NCBI GenBank assembly: GCA_964565685.1
Contig: CAZMFR010000011.1
Coordinates: forward strand, 1 to 18,128
From: JAGWNR01 sp964565685
GTDB lineage: Bacteria > Patescibacteriota > Minisyncoccia > Phycocordibacterales > PALSA-1337
Length of the DNA: 18,128 bases
Direction of reading: 5' to 3'
In this document: positions 6,046-13,393 of the stretch, piece by piece
How the letters are laid out: each line of letters starts with the position of its first letter
How positions within the stretch are numbered: position 1 is the stretch's first letter
Made by a program: the position numbers and the translations under genes
The notes under the pieces: generated by a model
The model's input: only the letters and a program-made list of their open reading frames with translations
What the model was told of the DNA's origin: nothing
Databases searched by the model: none

Positions 6046-6918
6046 CTATATGCTCTTGGCTTTATGGGTTGTTTTTGCAGAAGTCGTAGAGATCGTAGAA
6101 GTTGCCGAAGTGGTCGAGGCAAAACCGATAAAAGGCCTTTGGATCGTTGGTTCCACGCCTACAAGCAAAAATAATGATTGATATGGATTCGTGCCGCTTC
6201 CGAACAAGACCTTTTCGAATGGCTGGGCCGGATCGGAGATGATAGCGCTGACGGAGCTGAAAGGCGATGAGGAAATAGCTGGAATTATTATTTCATCGCC
6301 CACGGACACTCCAGATTCTTGCGACAAGGATGTAGAAAAGAATCCGCCGCCTTGACCGGACGCCGTAGCTGGAATATGGCTTGCGCCGATGAGGACTTCG
6401 TAATCAGTTCCATGAGAAGAATACAATTCTACTTTTGAAGAACGCATGTCCGCTTCGACCACTTGACCTATCGCAGTCATTCCAGCGGAATAGACAAAAT
6501 CACCGTTAGACACGCCGTCAGCCGAGCCGAGATCGATGACGAGATAATCATATCCGGCGCCTGGAGGTCTGCGAATGACATCCGCCAAGACGAGATCCTT
6601 TGCGCTTTCCGGACGGCCGAGAAGCTGTCTCAGCTCATCGTTCTCATCGAGCAGTGCTTTCGAGCTGGAGGCGGTCGTCTCGTCCATAGCCAGCTCTTCT
6701 TGCAGAGCATCGTTCTCTTTGACTAATTGCTCGCGTGGCGTCATATCTCCGATGATAGAATCTTTGCCGGACCAGAGCGGCGAGAAAAAATAAGAGAAAG
6801 CCGAAGTAAAAATGCGCGGAAAGAAAAATTGTACAAGCAAAAGCAGAATGGCGATCACTAGGGCAAAAAAGATCGGCTGCGATATTATTTTGTTATTTCT
6901 TTGTCTGCTTCTAATCAT
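6046..6918 (-). CDS. mreC: Rod shape-determining protein MreC
   Basis: A 290-aa bitopic protein that links cytoplasmic MreB to periplasmic wall synthases. A basic N-terminus is followed by a membrane helix (about 15-35). A coiled coil spans 62-101, containing LVKENDALQEELA and LLDENDELRQLLG. The paired beta-domain typical of MreC follows (about 108-260; LADVIRRPPGAGYDYLVIDLG and a later GQVVEAD). The C-terminus is a Ser/Thr-rich tail (about 265-290). It starts 57 nt after the mreB stop in the same operon. Length is normal for the family. Confidence 0.93.
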   Translation of the reverse strand: MIRSRQRNNKIISQPIFFALVIAILLLLVQFFFPRIFTSAFSYFFSPLWSGKDSIIGDMTPREQLVKENDALQEELAMDETTASSSKALLDENDELRQLLGRPESAKDLVLADVIRRPPGAGYDYLVIDLGSADGVSNGDFVYSAGMTAIGQVVEADMRSSKVELYSSHGTDYEVLIGASHIPATASGQGGGFFSTSLSQESGVSVGDEIIIPAISSSPFSSVSAIISDPAQPFEKVLFGSGTNPYQSLFLLVGVEPTIQRPFIGFASTTSATSTISTTSAKTTHKAKSI

Positions 6919-6975
6919 AAATTGGATCGATTGCCCTTTGATTTACCGCGATACAGAATTGAGACGGATGATTTT

Positions 6976-8034
6976 TTATTTCGGTCTCGCGATCTCATCC
7001 TCGTTTTGTATCAGAACGTCTTTGTATTTTTCCAAATCTTCCAGAATTATGCCCGTGCCGCGAGCGATCGCCGTCAGAGGATCATCGGCTATATGCACAG
7101 GTATCTGCAAGGTATGCGATATCAGCTCATCAAGGCCTTTGATCAAGGCGCCTCCGCCGACCAGATATGCTCCGCGGCGCATGACATCCGATAGTATTTC
7201 CGGTGGAGTCGTCTCCAGGACTTCACGCGTTGCTTCGACTAACACGTCCATGCTGGCGCCCATGGCCTCACGGATATCAGAATCCGTGATTATAACCTCG
7301 CGAGGCAGACCGGTGATAAGGTCTCGGCCGCGAATCGGCGTTTCGAGGGCTTCTTTTGGAATGACCGATCCGACGGCTATTTTGATTTCCTCGGCGGTCT
7401 TTTCGCCGATGAGGATCTTGAATTCGTTGCGGATATAAGAAATGATGTCATTGTTCAATTTATCACCGGCGATCTTGATATTTTTTGACCGGACGATGCC
7501 GCCAAGAGATATAACAGCGATATCTGTCGTACCGCCGCCGATATCAATGACCATGGAACCGACTGGTTCGTGTATAGGCAACCTTATTCCTATGGCTCCA
7601 GCCATCGGCTCTTCGACTATATAGACTTCCCTTGCGCCGGCATTGCGCGCGGCATCGCGCACAGCGCGCACTTCTACATTGGTTACACCTGACGGCACAC
7701 CGACCACGACTCGCGGTCCGAGGGTCTTCTTTGAAAATTCCTCGGCCTTGCGCACCAGATACGAGATCAGCTCTTCGGTTATTTCGAAATCAGAGATAAC
7801 ACCGTCGACCAGCGGTCTGACCGCCTTTATATGAGCCGGCGTGCGACCGAGCATCTCTTTTGCTTCTCTGCCGACAGCGACCACGCGACCAGTCTTTTCA
7901 TTGACAGCTACGACCGACGGCTCGTTCACCACGATGCCGTGACCAGCCAAATAGACCAGAGTATTAGCCGTGCCTAGGTCGATGCCTATATCATTGGAAA
8001 AACGACCATACATTTTTTGCAGAAAATCTTTCAT
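6976..8034 (-). CDS. mreB: Rod shape-determining protein MreB, actin homologue
   Basis: A 352-aa bacterial actin that polymerises on the inner membrane face and directs elongation synthesis. Nucleotide-binding motifs: phosphate-1 GIDLGTANTLVY (17-28), phosphate-2 VIDIGGGTTDIAV (162-174) and the adenosine motif GAYLVGGGALIKGL (288-301). Full length and uninterrupted. It is the first gene of the mreBCD-mrdA operon. The ATG lies at the edge of a perfect 25-bp palindrome (8033-8057), and no Shine-Dalgarno is seen between them, so initiation may be unusual or controlled. A later ATG at codon 8 is possible but also lacks a ribosome-binding site. Confidence 0.97.
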   Translation of the reverse strand: MKDFLQKMYGRFSNDIGIDLGTANTLVYLAGHGIVVNEPSVVAVNEKTGRVVAVGREAKEMLGRTPAHIKAVRPLVDGVISDFEITEELISYLVRKAEEFSKKTLGPRVVVGVPSGVTNVEVRAVRDAARNAGAREVYIVEEPMAGAIGIRLPIHEPVGSMVIDIGGGTTDIAVISLGGIVRSKNIKIAGDKLNNDIISYIRNEFKILIGEKTAEEIKIAVGSVIPKEALETPIRGRDLITGLPREVIITDSDIREAMGASMDVLVEATREVLETTPPEILSDVMRRGAYLVGGGALIKGLDELISHTLQIPVHIADDPLTAIARGTGIILEDLEKYKDVLIQNEDEIARPK

Positions 8035-8057
8035 AGGATACAGTAGATGTATCCTAT
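8033..8057. promoter_or_regulatory. Perfect palindrome over the mreB start, possible operator
   Basis: Arms ATAGGATACA and TGTATCCTAT (10 bp, perfect) flank a 5-nt centre. On the mreB strand the distal arm contains the probable -10 (TAGGAT, 8051-8056) and the proximal arm includes the first two bases of the ATG. It could be a repressor operator or an mRNA hairpin masking the start codon. Confidence 0.6.
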
Positions 8058-8078
8058 CACTGAACGGTAAAATGACAA
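8051..8078 (-). promoter_or_regulatory. Candidate mreB promoter
   Basis: Minus-strand -35 TTGTCA (8073-8078), a 16-nt spacer and extended -10 TGA-TAGGAT (8051-8059). Transcription would begin inside the palindrome, about 9-10 nt before the ATG. Confidence 0.5.
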
Positions 8079-8092
8079 AATTTTATAAAAGA

Positions 8093-8118
8093 AAAAAGGG
8101 CGCTCATGCACCCATTTT
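8093..8118 (-). terminator. Intrinsic terminator after the sigma4/HARE gene
   Basis: Stem GGGTGC/GCGCCC with an ATGA loop, flanked by A- and T-runs. On the minus strand TTTTTT follows the stem. The symmetrical flanks could let it work in both directions. It separates the sigma4/HARE gene from the mre operon. Confidence 0.7.
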
Positions 8119-8177
8119 TCCAGTATAGATTCGATTGCTCCCTTACTTATACACTTACTATCCACCTATAGCTTTCC

Positions 8178-9230
8178 CTATTCCGTCGCTTTCTCTACGG
8201 CTACACGATATTTATTGTCTTTGTCTTTCTTGAAATATCTAGAGTTTTGCAGATTGACAGCGATGGTGTTTTCCTTTACATAGCGCTCTTTTAGGACTTT
8301 GGCGATTATCTCGTCTTTGGTCAACGGCCCGTTCTTTTCGATTATCTTTCTGATTACGTCTTTGACTACGCCAGACATATAGCCCCATTCTGACAGAGCA
8401 TATAAACCGCGACCGACGAGTACGAAGCGCGGGTCCTTTATGAGCTCGTTATGAGTGGTCGCAACGTGAGCCTTCTTCTTGAAGATCTTTGTGATCTGAT
8501 TCGCCACTTCGCGGAAATGGATAGGCGAGCCGTGCTTCCGGATGACGAGGAAAGCATAATCGCGGACGCCCTTTGTCTTTATATTAGGAGAATGAGCAAC
8601 GCCCCATTCGCCGAGCGCGTTCTTGCCGATCTTTTTCGATAGGTTGAGCCAGCGCTTTATGATCTCCTGGTTCTTGTATTTTTCCGAGACATCGCCGAGG
8701 TGTTCGATGAATTTATTGACCATTTCAGATTCTGGCAAAAGATCGTTATTGGAGAGACTGCCATAGAGCTTTTTCAGCGAACCTTCGACATCGCCTGCCA
8801 GCTTCTCATCAACATGCCAACGATGATGGAATTCATCGTCTTCTTTTCTTTTTGTAAAAGCCGAGCCGAGCACTAGAAGGAAATAAACATGGTTTTGGAG
8901 GCCTTGATCTTTTGAAGCGGCGCCCAAGAAGTCGTCTTCAACGACAATGCCGCCGAGAGAGCGGAGCAAGTCCTCCAACTCTATAAAAGTCTTTGTTTCG
9001 CTCTTGTAAGCGTCCGATTTGCGTATCACATCCAGAGCATAGTTCTCGATCTGTCTGACGCGCTCTCGAGTGATGCCGTATTTTTTCCCTATAGCGTCGA
9101 GAGTCAATTTTTCCGTCGATTTGCCGAGACCGAAACGTCCGATCACTACGTCGCGCGCACGGTCAGGCAAAACGGCAAGCAGTTTTCTTACGACATTCTT
9201 CGGCTTGAAAGTTGTGTTTGTTGATGGCAT
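8178..9230 (-). CDS. Sigma-70 region 4 / HARE-HTH regulator
   Basis: A 350-aa putative transcription factor. Residues 13-72 match sigma-70 region 4 (LPDRARDVVIGRFGL, then LTLDAIGKKYGITRERVRQI), the helix-turn-helix that reads the -35 element. No region 2 or 3 is present, so it cannot melt DNA as a full sigma factor. Residues 219-282 look like a HARE-HTH domain (VRDYAFLVIRKHGSPIHFRE...LVGRGLYALSEWG), the winged helix also found in the RNA polymerase delta subunit. Residues 287-342 are probably a second copy. The middle part (75-210) is helical and unassigned. It probably binds RNA polymerase and/or promoter DNA. It is monocistronic, with two candidate promoters upstream and a terminator downstream. 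Confidence 0.8.
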   Translation of the reverse strand: MPSTNTTFKPKNVVRKLLAVLPDRARDVVIGRFGLGKSTEKLTLDAIGKKYGITRERVRQIENYALDVIRKSDAYKSETKTFIELEDLLRSLGGIVVEDDFLGAASKDQGLQNHVYFLLVLGSAFTKRKEDDEFHHRWHVDEKLAGDVEGSLKKLYGSLSNNDLLPESEMVNKFIEHLGDVSEKYKNQEIIKRWLNLSKKIGKNALGEWGVAHSPNIKTKGVRDYAFLVIRKHGSPIHFREVANQITKIFKKKAHVATTHNELIKDPRFVLVGRGLYALSEWGYMSGVVKDVIRKIIEKNGPLTKDEIIAKVLKERYVKENTIAVNLQNSRYFKKDKDNKYRVAVEKATE

Positions 9231-9269
9231 GAAAATTAGTTCCTACTTTGCTATTAATAACTGACATTA

Positions 9270-9298
9270 GTTCTATCACCCGCTTGTACAAAAGTCAA
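9270..9298 (-). promoter_or_regulatory. Proximal promoter of the sigma4/HARE gene
   Basis: Minus-strand TTGACT (9293-9298), a 17-nt spacer and TAGAAC (9270-9275) with an extended-10 TG. Predicted leader is about 33 nt. Confidence 0.55.
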
Positions 9299-9332
9299 TT
9301 GTTTGGCTTAATGACGATTTTATCGCATCCTC

Positions 9333-9361
9333 GATATACATTATTCCGTTTATTATGTCAA
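9333..9361 (-). promoter_or_regulatory. Distal promoter of the sigma4/HARE gene
   Basis: Minus-strand perfect -35 TTGACA (9356-9361), a 17-nt spacer and -10 TATATC (9333-9338). It lies 63 nt upstream of the proximal promoter. Confidence 0.5.
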
Positions 9362-9398
9362 TCAAATCCGACTGCAAAGAGCCGCTTTCGCCATATCG

Positions 9399-9413
9399 CC
9401 AAGGGCTACCCTG
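9399..9413. repeat. Palindrome core at the leuS stop codon
   Basis: The minus strand reads CAGGGTAGCCCTTGG, where TAG is the stop of leuS. The 13-mer GGGTAGCCCTTGG is identical to the core of the two palindromes inside ychF (14506-14558), which suggests a shared short palindromic element. Confidence 0.5.
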
Positions 9414-12400
9414 ATACGACGATATTCACAAGCCGTCTTTTCACCACGATTATTCTCGACGGAACCTTGCCGTTGAGCCATTTTTTCACTTGTTCCAAAT
9501 TCAAAGCGATCTCTTTGATTTCCTCATCGGAAACGTCCGAGTCAACCTCTATCTCCGAGCGAGTCTTGCCGTTTATCTGCACAGCCATCCTTGTCTTTGA
9601 TTCAACCAAAAACGCAGGATCAAATTTTGGCCATGGCTCGGCATGAATAGACTTTTTATTTCCGAGCGCGCTCCAAAGCTCCTCTGTTATATGCGGCGCA
9701 AATGGGGCAAGCAATTGCAAGTAGGTCTCATAATGCTCCCTCGTCACGGCTTCTCCTATTTCTAATTCATTCAAGAGGATCATAAGAGCAGAGACAGCGG
9801 TGTTGAATCGCATCGATTCGATGTCCTCGGAGACTTTCTTTATCGTCTTGTGGATGAGGGAAAGGATTTTTTGAGACGATGTGAGGTCGGGAATAGGAAC
9901 ATTTTCGGAAGGACCTCTCGGAGCGCGACTGGCGCGAGAGCGAGACGCATCGGCAGCAGCCGATGACGGCGTGCCCTGACGGAGATGTTCCTTTTCACGA
10001 CCTGCAACTTTCTCTTGCAGCTTCCACACGCGCTCGAGGAAACGCCTGCAACCGACGATGCCGTTCTCGTCCCATGCGATCGCTTGATCGAATGGACCCA
10101 TGAACATCTCGTATAGACGCAAGGAATCGGCGCCGACGTTTTTGACGATAGTGTCTGGATTGATGACATTGCCGCGCGATTTCGACATTTTTTCGCCGCC
10201 AGGACCGAGGACAAAGCCGTGCGCGGAGCGCTTTGTGTATGGTTCGGAAGTCGGGACTAGACCCTTGTCGAATAGGAATTTATGCCAGAAGCGCGAATAT
10301 AGTAGGTGGAGAGTGACGTGTTCCATGCCGCCGTTGTACCAGTCGACCGGCGTCCAATATTTTAATCTTTTCATATCAGCGAATTTCGTTGCGTTCTTTG
10401 GATCGGTATAGCGCAAGTAATACCAAGACGAACCAGCCCAATTCGGCATCGTATCCGTCTCGCGTTTTGCCTTGCCTTTGCATTTCGGACATTTTGTGTT
10501 GACCCATTTTGAAATGGCCGCGAGCGGAGATTCGCCTGTCTCGGTCGGTTTGTAGTTTTTGACCGGCGGCAATTTGACCGGTAAGTCTTTTTCCGGAATC
10601 GGAACAATGCCGCAGCGCTCGCAATGAACGACGGGAATCGGCTCGCCCCAATAGCGCTGTCGCGAAAAGACCCAGTCGCGCAGCTTGTACTTGCTGATCC
10701 ATTGTCCGCCGGCAAAAGCGGTGATGTCTTTCATGACTTCCGTATTTTTCTTGCCATTGAATTGAGCGGAATTGACGAGCTTGCCATCGTCAATAAAAGC
10801 TTTCTCGCCAGAACAAAAATCCCACGCGACTTTCTGATTTGAATAGGTCAAAAATTCCCTTACTTCATTTTCGTCAAGCCAGACCAGGTCATATTTATTC
10901 TTTTCTTCGCTGTTCACTTCCGAGACTTCTTCGTCCGACAGATCGAAGAACACTGCTTTCGCTATCATGTAGCGATTGACGTCCTTGTGAGGCGCATAAA
11001 AGTACGAGTGGACTTCCCAGCCATCGGTCGTTTTTTTGACGTGCTCGAGGTTCTTGTATCCCACTTCTTCCAAGACTTCCCTTTTTGCCGCTTCGACAAG
11101 ATTCTCTCCATCCTCGACTCCTCCCGTGACAAACGACTGCCAGCCGAATTCTTTCCATCTTTGAAGCAGATATTTTCCGTTCTTCGGGTTGCGTATGATC
11201 GCATGGATGTTCGTGCGTACGATCATTTCCTTGTCCTTCTTCGGGATCAAGTCTGTCGTGTTTTCAAAGTAAGGAGCGATGACCTGTTTTATCGGCAATC
11301 CGTACTTCTTCGCGAAATCGGAGTCGCGGTCGTCGTGCGCTGGAACTGCCATGACGGCGCCCGTGCCGTAATCGGCGAGAACGTAATCGGCAACGTAAAC
11401 TGGCACTTCTTCGCCATTCACAGGATTAATCGCCTTGATCCCCTTTAGCTCGACGCCTGTCTTTTCGCGCGAGGAATCAGTGCGATCCATTTCGCTTTCC
11501 TTTTTCACTCGATTCAAATAAACCAGAATCTCGCTTTTATTTTTAATTGAAGGAAGAAGCTCGCGAACGAGCGCGTGTTCCGGCGCGACAACGACATAAG
11601 TCACACCGAACAGCGTGTCAGGGCGAGTGGTGAAGACTTTTATGGAAGGCAAAGCAACGGAAAGAACGTCCGGTTCTTGAAGCGCACAAAAATGTTCTTC
11701 CTTCGCGGTTGTAGTTATGAGCTTCGCAGAAAGCTTTTCAGAAAGAAATTCCAGATACTTGATACGGAAATCTTCTTGAACGTCGGACAGAACCATTATC
11801 TTTGACACCAGGCTTTTTATCAAAGGAAAATCATAGTTCCAATCGAACGTATTATGATAGCTGGCTTTATAACCATCGCTTCTGCTGGCTGGATCTGCTG
11901 CAGGAGCAACAAGAACAAGCTGTTTGATGGCTTGCCTCGACTTCATTAGAGCTTTCATAGCGACAACGCCACCTAAGCTATGCCCAATAATGACGGTGTT
12001 CTCATCGAGCTTGCAATTAGACAAAATAAAGCTTACTTGTTCTTCTTCGGTCGGGGCATCTGTATGCGGCAGTTCAGGGGCTTCGACCTCATATCCCCCT
12101 TTTTCAAGCTCTGACTTCAGCCAAGGAAAAAAATTAGTTTTTGCGCTTCCGGTGAAGCCGTGGAGCAAGAGAAAATGGGGTTTTGTTCCTGAAATTTTTA
12201 TTGGAAAGCTAATCTCCGCACCCTCCGACTTGCCGATCCAATTCCTCTGCGAATTCTTTATGAAATCAGGCCAATCCAGCAATGGCTTTCCGTTTTCTGT
12301 CGCATCAAGTCCATCCAACAATTTATCGGCATATTTGGTGATAGCCAGCATCCACTGCTCCTTTTCGCGCTTTTCGACTGGCGTGCCGCAACGCTCGCAC

Positions 12401-12924
12401 TTGCCATCGACGACTTCCTCGTTGGCAAGACCGATCAAGTCACGCGGACACCAGTTGATCGCCATCTTCTTCTTGTAAGCAAGGCCGTTTTTTAAGAATT
12501 GAAGGAAGATCCACTGCGTCCATTTGTAGTATTTAGGATCGGTCGTGTTTATCTCGCGCGACCAATCAAAGGAAAAGCCGAGCGATTTTAGTTGACGGCG
12601 AAACACTCCGGTGTTCTTCTTTGTAACCGCGGCTGGCTGTATGCCGGTTTTGATCGCATAATTTTCGGTCGGCAGGCCGAATGCGTCCCAACCGATCGGA
12701 TAAAGGACGTTATAACCCTCGCGTCGGCGCTTGCGAGAGATGATGTCCATAGCTGTATTGCTACGGATGTGGCCGACATGCAGACCGTCACCGGACGGAT
12801 ACGGGAATTCTATGAGCGAGTACCATTTCGGTTTCTTGCTCGAATCGATCGCGGCAAAGGCCTTCTTCTTTTCCCATTCCTTCTGCCATTTCGGCTCGAT
12901 TTTTGTGTGATCGTAAGGGGTCAT
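9406..12924 (-). CDS. leuS: Leucyl-tRNA synthetase with inserted alpha/beta-hydrolase and Nudix domains
   Basis: A 1172-aa class I synthetase charging tRNA-Leu. Order: Rossmann fold with HVGH (49-52); zinc-binding segment (159-183); editing-domain start to about 245; alpha/beta-hydrolase insert (about 247-427) with HGFTG (255-259), nucleophile elbow GHSLGG (S316) and likely H411; editing core resumes with FTTRPDTLFG (431-440) and GTGAVMAVPAHDDRD (D531, D534); Nudix insert (about 555-700) with a perfect Nudix box at 601-623 (E607, R615, E616, E619, E620, G622); return at KLVNSAQFNG; SRQRYWGEPIP; KMSKS (912-916); anticodon-binding and C-terminal domains. A Ser/Ala/Arg-rich stretch at 979-1010 comes from an in-frame palindromic element. 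Bacterial LeuRS is usually about 800-870 aa, so about 300 residues are added. The synthetase motifs are intact, so it should be active. It has its own promoter. Confidence 0.96.
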   Translation of the reverse strand: MTPYDHTKIEPKWQKEWEKKKAFAAIDSSKKPKWYSLIEFPYPSGDGLHVGHIRSNTAMDIISRKRRREGYNVLYPIGWDAFGLPTENYAIKTGIQPAAVTKKNTGVFRRQLKSLGFSFDWSREINTTDPKYYKWTQWIFLQFLKNGLAYKKKMAINWCPRDLIGLANEEVVDGKCERCGTPVEKREKEQWMLAITKYADKLLDGLDATENGKPLLDWPDFIKNSQRNWIGKSEGAEISFPIKISGTKPHFLLLHGFTGSAKTNFFPWLKSELEKGGYEVEAPELPHTDAPTEEEQVSFILSNCKLDENTVIIGHSLGGVVAMKALMKSRQAIKQLVLVAPAADPASRSDGYKASYHNTFDWNYDFPLIKSLVSKIMVLSDVQEDFRIKYLEFLSEKLSAKLITTTAKEEHFCALQEPDVLSVALPSIKVFTTRPDTLFGVTYVVVAPEHALVRELLPSIKNKSEILVYLNRVKKESEMDRTDSSREKTGVELKGIKAINPVNGEEVPVYVADYVLADYGTGAVMAVPAHDDRDSDFAKKYGLPIKQVIAPYFENTTDLIPKKDKEMIVRTNIHAIIRNPKNGKYLLQRWKEFGWQSFVTGGVEDGENLVEAAKREVLEEVGYKNLEHVKKTTDGWEVHSYFYAPHKDVNRYMIAKAVFFDLSDEEVSEVNSEEKNKYDLVWLDENEVREFLTYSNQKVAWDFCSGEKAFIDDGKLVNSAQFNGKKNTEVMKDITAFAGGQWISKYKLRDWVFSRQRYWGEPIPVVHCERCGIVPIPEKDLPVKLPPVKNYKPTETGESPLAAISKWVNTKCPKCKGKAKRETDTMPNWAGSSWYYLRYTDPKNATKFADMKRLKYWTPVDWYNGGMEHVTLHLLYSRFWHKFLFDKGLVPTSEPYTKRSAHGFVLGPGGEKMSKSRGNVINPDTIVKNVGADSLRLYEMFMGPFDQAIAWDENGIVGCRRFLERVWKLQEKVAGREKEHLRQGTPSSAAADASRSRASRAPRGPSENVPIPDLTSSQKILSLIHKTIKKVSEDIESMRFNTAVSALMILLNELEIGEAVTREHYETYLQLLAPFAPHITEELWSALGNKKSIHAEPWPKFDPAFLVESKTRMAVQINGKTRSEIEVDSDVSDEEIKEIALNLEQVKKWLNGKVPSRIIVVKRRLVNIVVSG
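9895..9992. repeat. In-frame palindromic element inside leuS
   Basis: The ends aggaacat (9895-9902) and atgttcct (9985-9992) are perfect inverted repeats. The interior contains further hairpins, notably CATCGGC/GCCGATG around a 4-nt loop and CTCTCG/CGAGAG. The segment inside the ggaacat/atgttcc ends (9896-9991) is 96 bp, exactly 32 codons. It is more GC-rich than its surroundings and encodes a low-complexity segment between two conserved LeuRS helices. This is the architecture of RPE-like elements that insert in genes without breaking the frame. Confidence 0.6.
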
Positions 12925-12948
12925 TTATATAAATTTGGTTGAAACCTA

Positions 12949-12977
12949 ATAATACTCCAAGATGTCATCTCGGACAA
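12949..12977 (-). promoter_or_regulatory. leuS promoter
   Basis: Minus-strand -35 TTGTCC (12972-12977), a 17-nt spacer and -10 TATTAT (12949-12954). The -35 begins one base after the U-tract of the upstream terminator. The predicted leader is about 17 nt with no Shine-Dalgarno (ATATAA precedes the ATG). Confidence 0.6.
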
Positions 12978-12978
12978 G

Positions 12979-13006
12979 AAAAAAGCCCAACGCGACGCGC
13001 TGGGCT
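12979..13006 (-). terminator. Strong intrinsic terminator of the small membrane protein gene
   Basis: On the minus strand AGCCCAGCG and CGTTGGGCT form a 9-bp stem (one G-U pair) with a CGTCG loop, followed by six T. It lies 17 nt after the stop at 13024. Confidence 0.85.
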
Positions 13007-13023
13007 CATGAAGACTAGTCTGG

Positions 13024-13275
13024 CTAAGGCATATGCGGGTTGATTGCTTTCGCAACACCCGCACAAACATAAGTTACGATTCCGAGGAATATCATGATCC
13101 TCATGATCGGAGCTCCGGAAGATTTCTTGCCGGAATCCTGTTGCACCGCGCTCGGCAGATTTTGTCCGCCCTGCTGTGCAACCTGAACCGCCGTAGTGTT
13201 GTGGCTCTGATACTGCCGGAAAAGCAGTCTTTTGCCGGCAAACTGCTTGCTATGTGTAACCTTTGAAAACAACAT
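13024..13275 (-). CDS. Small single-pass membrane protein of unknown function
   Basis: An 83-aa protein I do not recognise. Residues 1-57 are polar, with a Gln-rich stretch (AVQVAQQGGQNLPSAVQQDSGKK). Residues 58-77 form one membrane helix (MRIMIFLGIVTYVCAGVAKA), and the tail is NPHMP. I consider it real because AAAGGA lies 7 nt before the ATG, a promoter fits upstream (13339-13367), and a strong terminator follows the stop. An antisense frame on the plus strand over the same bases has none of these signals. It is not linked by operon to leuS, since the terminator and a separate promoter lie between them. Confidence 0.7.
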   Translation of the reverse strand: MLFSKVTHSKQFAGKRLLFRQYQSHNTTAVQVAQQGGQNLPSAVQQDSGKKSSGAPIMRIMIFLGIVTYVCAGVAKAINPHMP

Positions 13276-13338
13276 ATGTTGTCCTTTGGTTATTTTTTGA
13301 TGTTTTTATTACGAACGGAAAAACTCTAACAGCTTTCG

Positions 13339-13367
13339 ATGCTACCACATAACACAGTTGACGTCAA
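13339..13367 (-). promoter_or_regulatory. Promoter of the small membrane protein gene
   Basis: Minus-strand -35 TTGACG (13362-13367), a 17-nt spacer and -10 TAGCAT (13339-13344). The -35 is half of the 10-bp palindrome TTGACGTCAA (13358-13367), whose other half could act as a -35 for the plus-strand RNA. Confidence 0.5.
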
Positions 13368-13393
13368 GAGCTACAACGTGATGTGATTTTATA

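Noticed and set aside
11924..12478. 184-codon plus-strand ORF inside leuS
   Set aside because: It is antisense to the hydrolase insert, whose catalytic motifs are on the minus strand; the plus-strand translation is low-complexity and unrecognisable.
13033..13266. Plus-strand ORF antisense to the small membrane protein
   Set aside because: Only the minus-strand frame has a ribosome-binding site, promoter, membrane helix and terminator.
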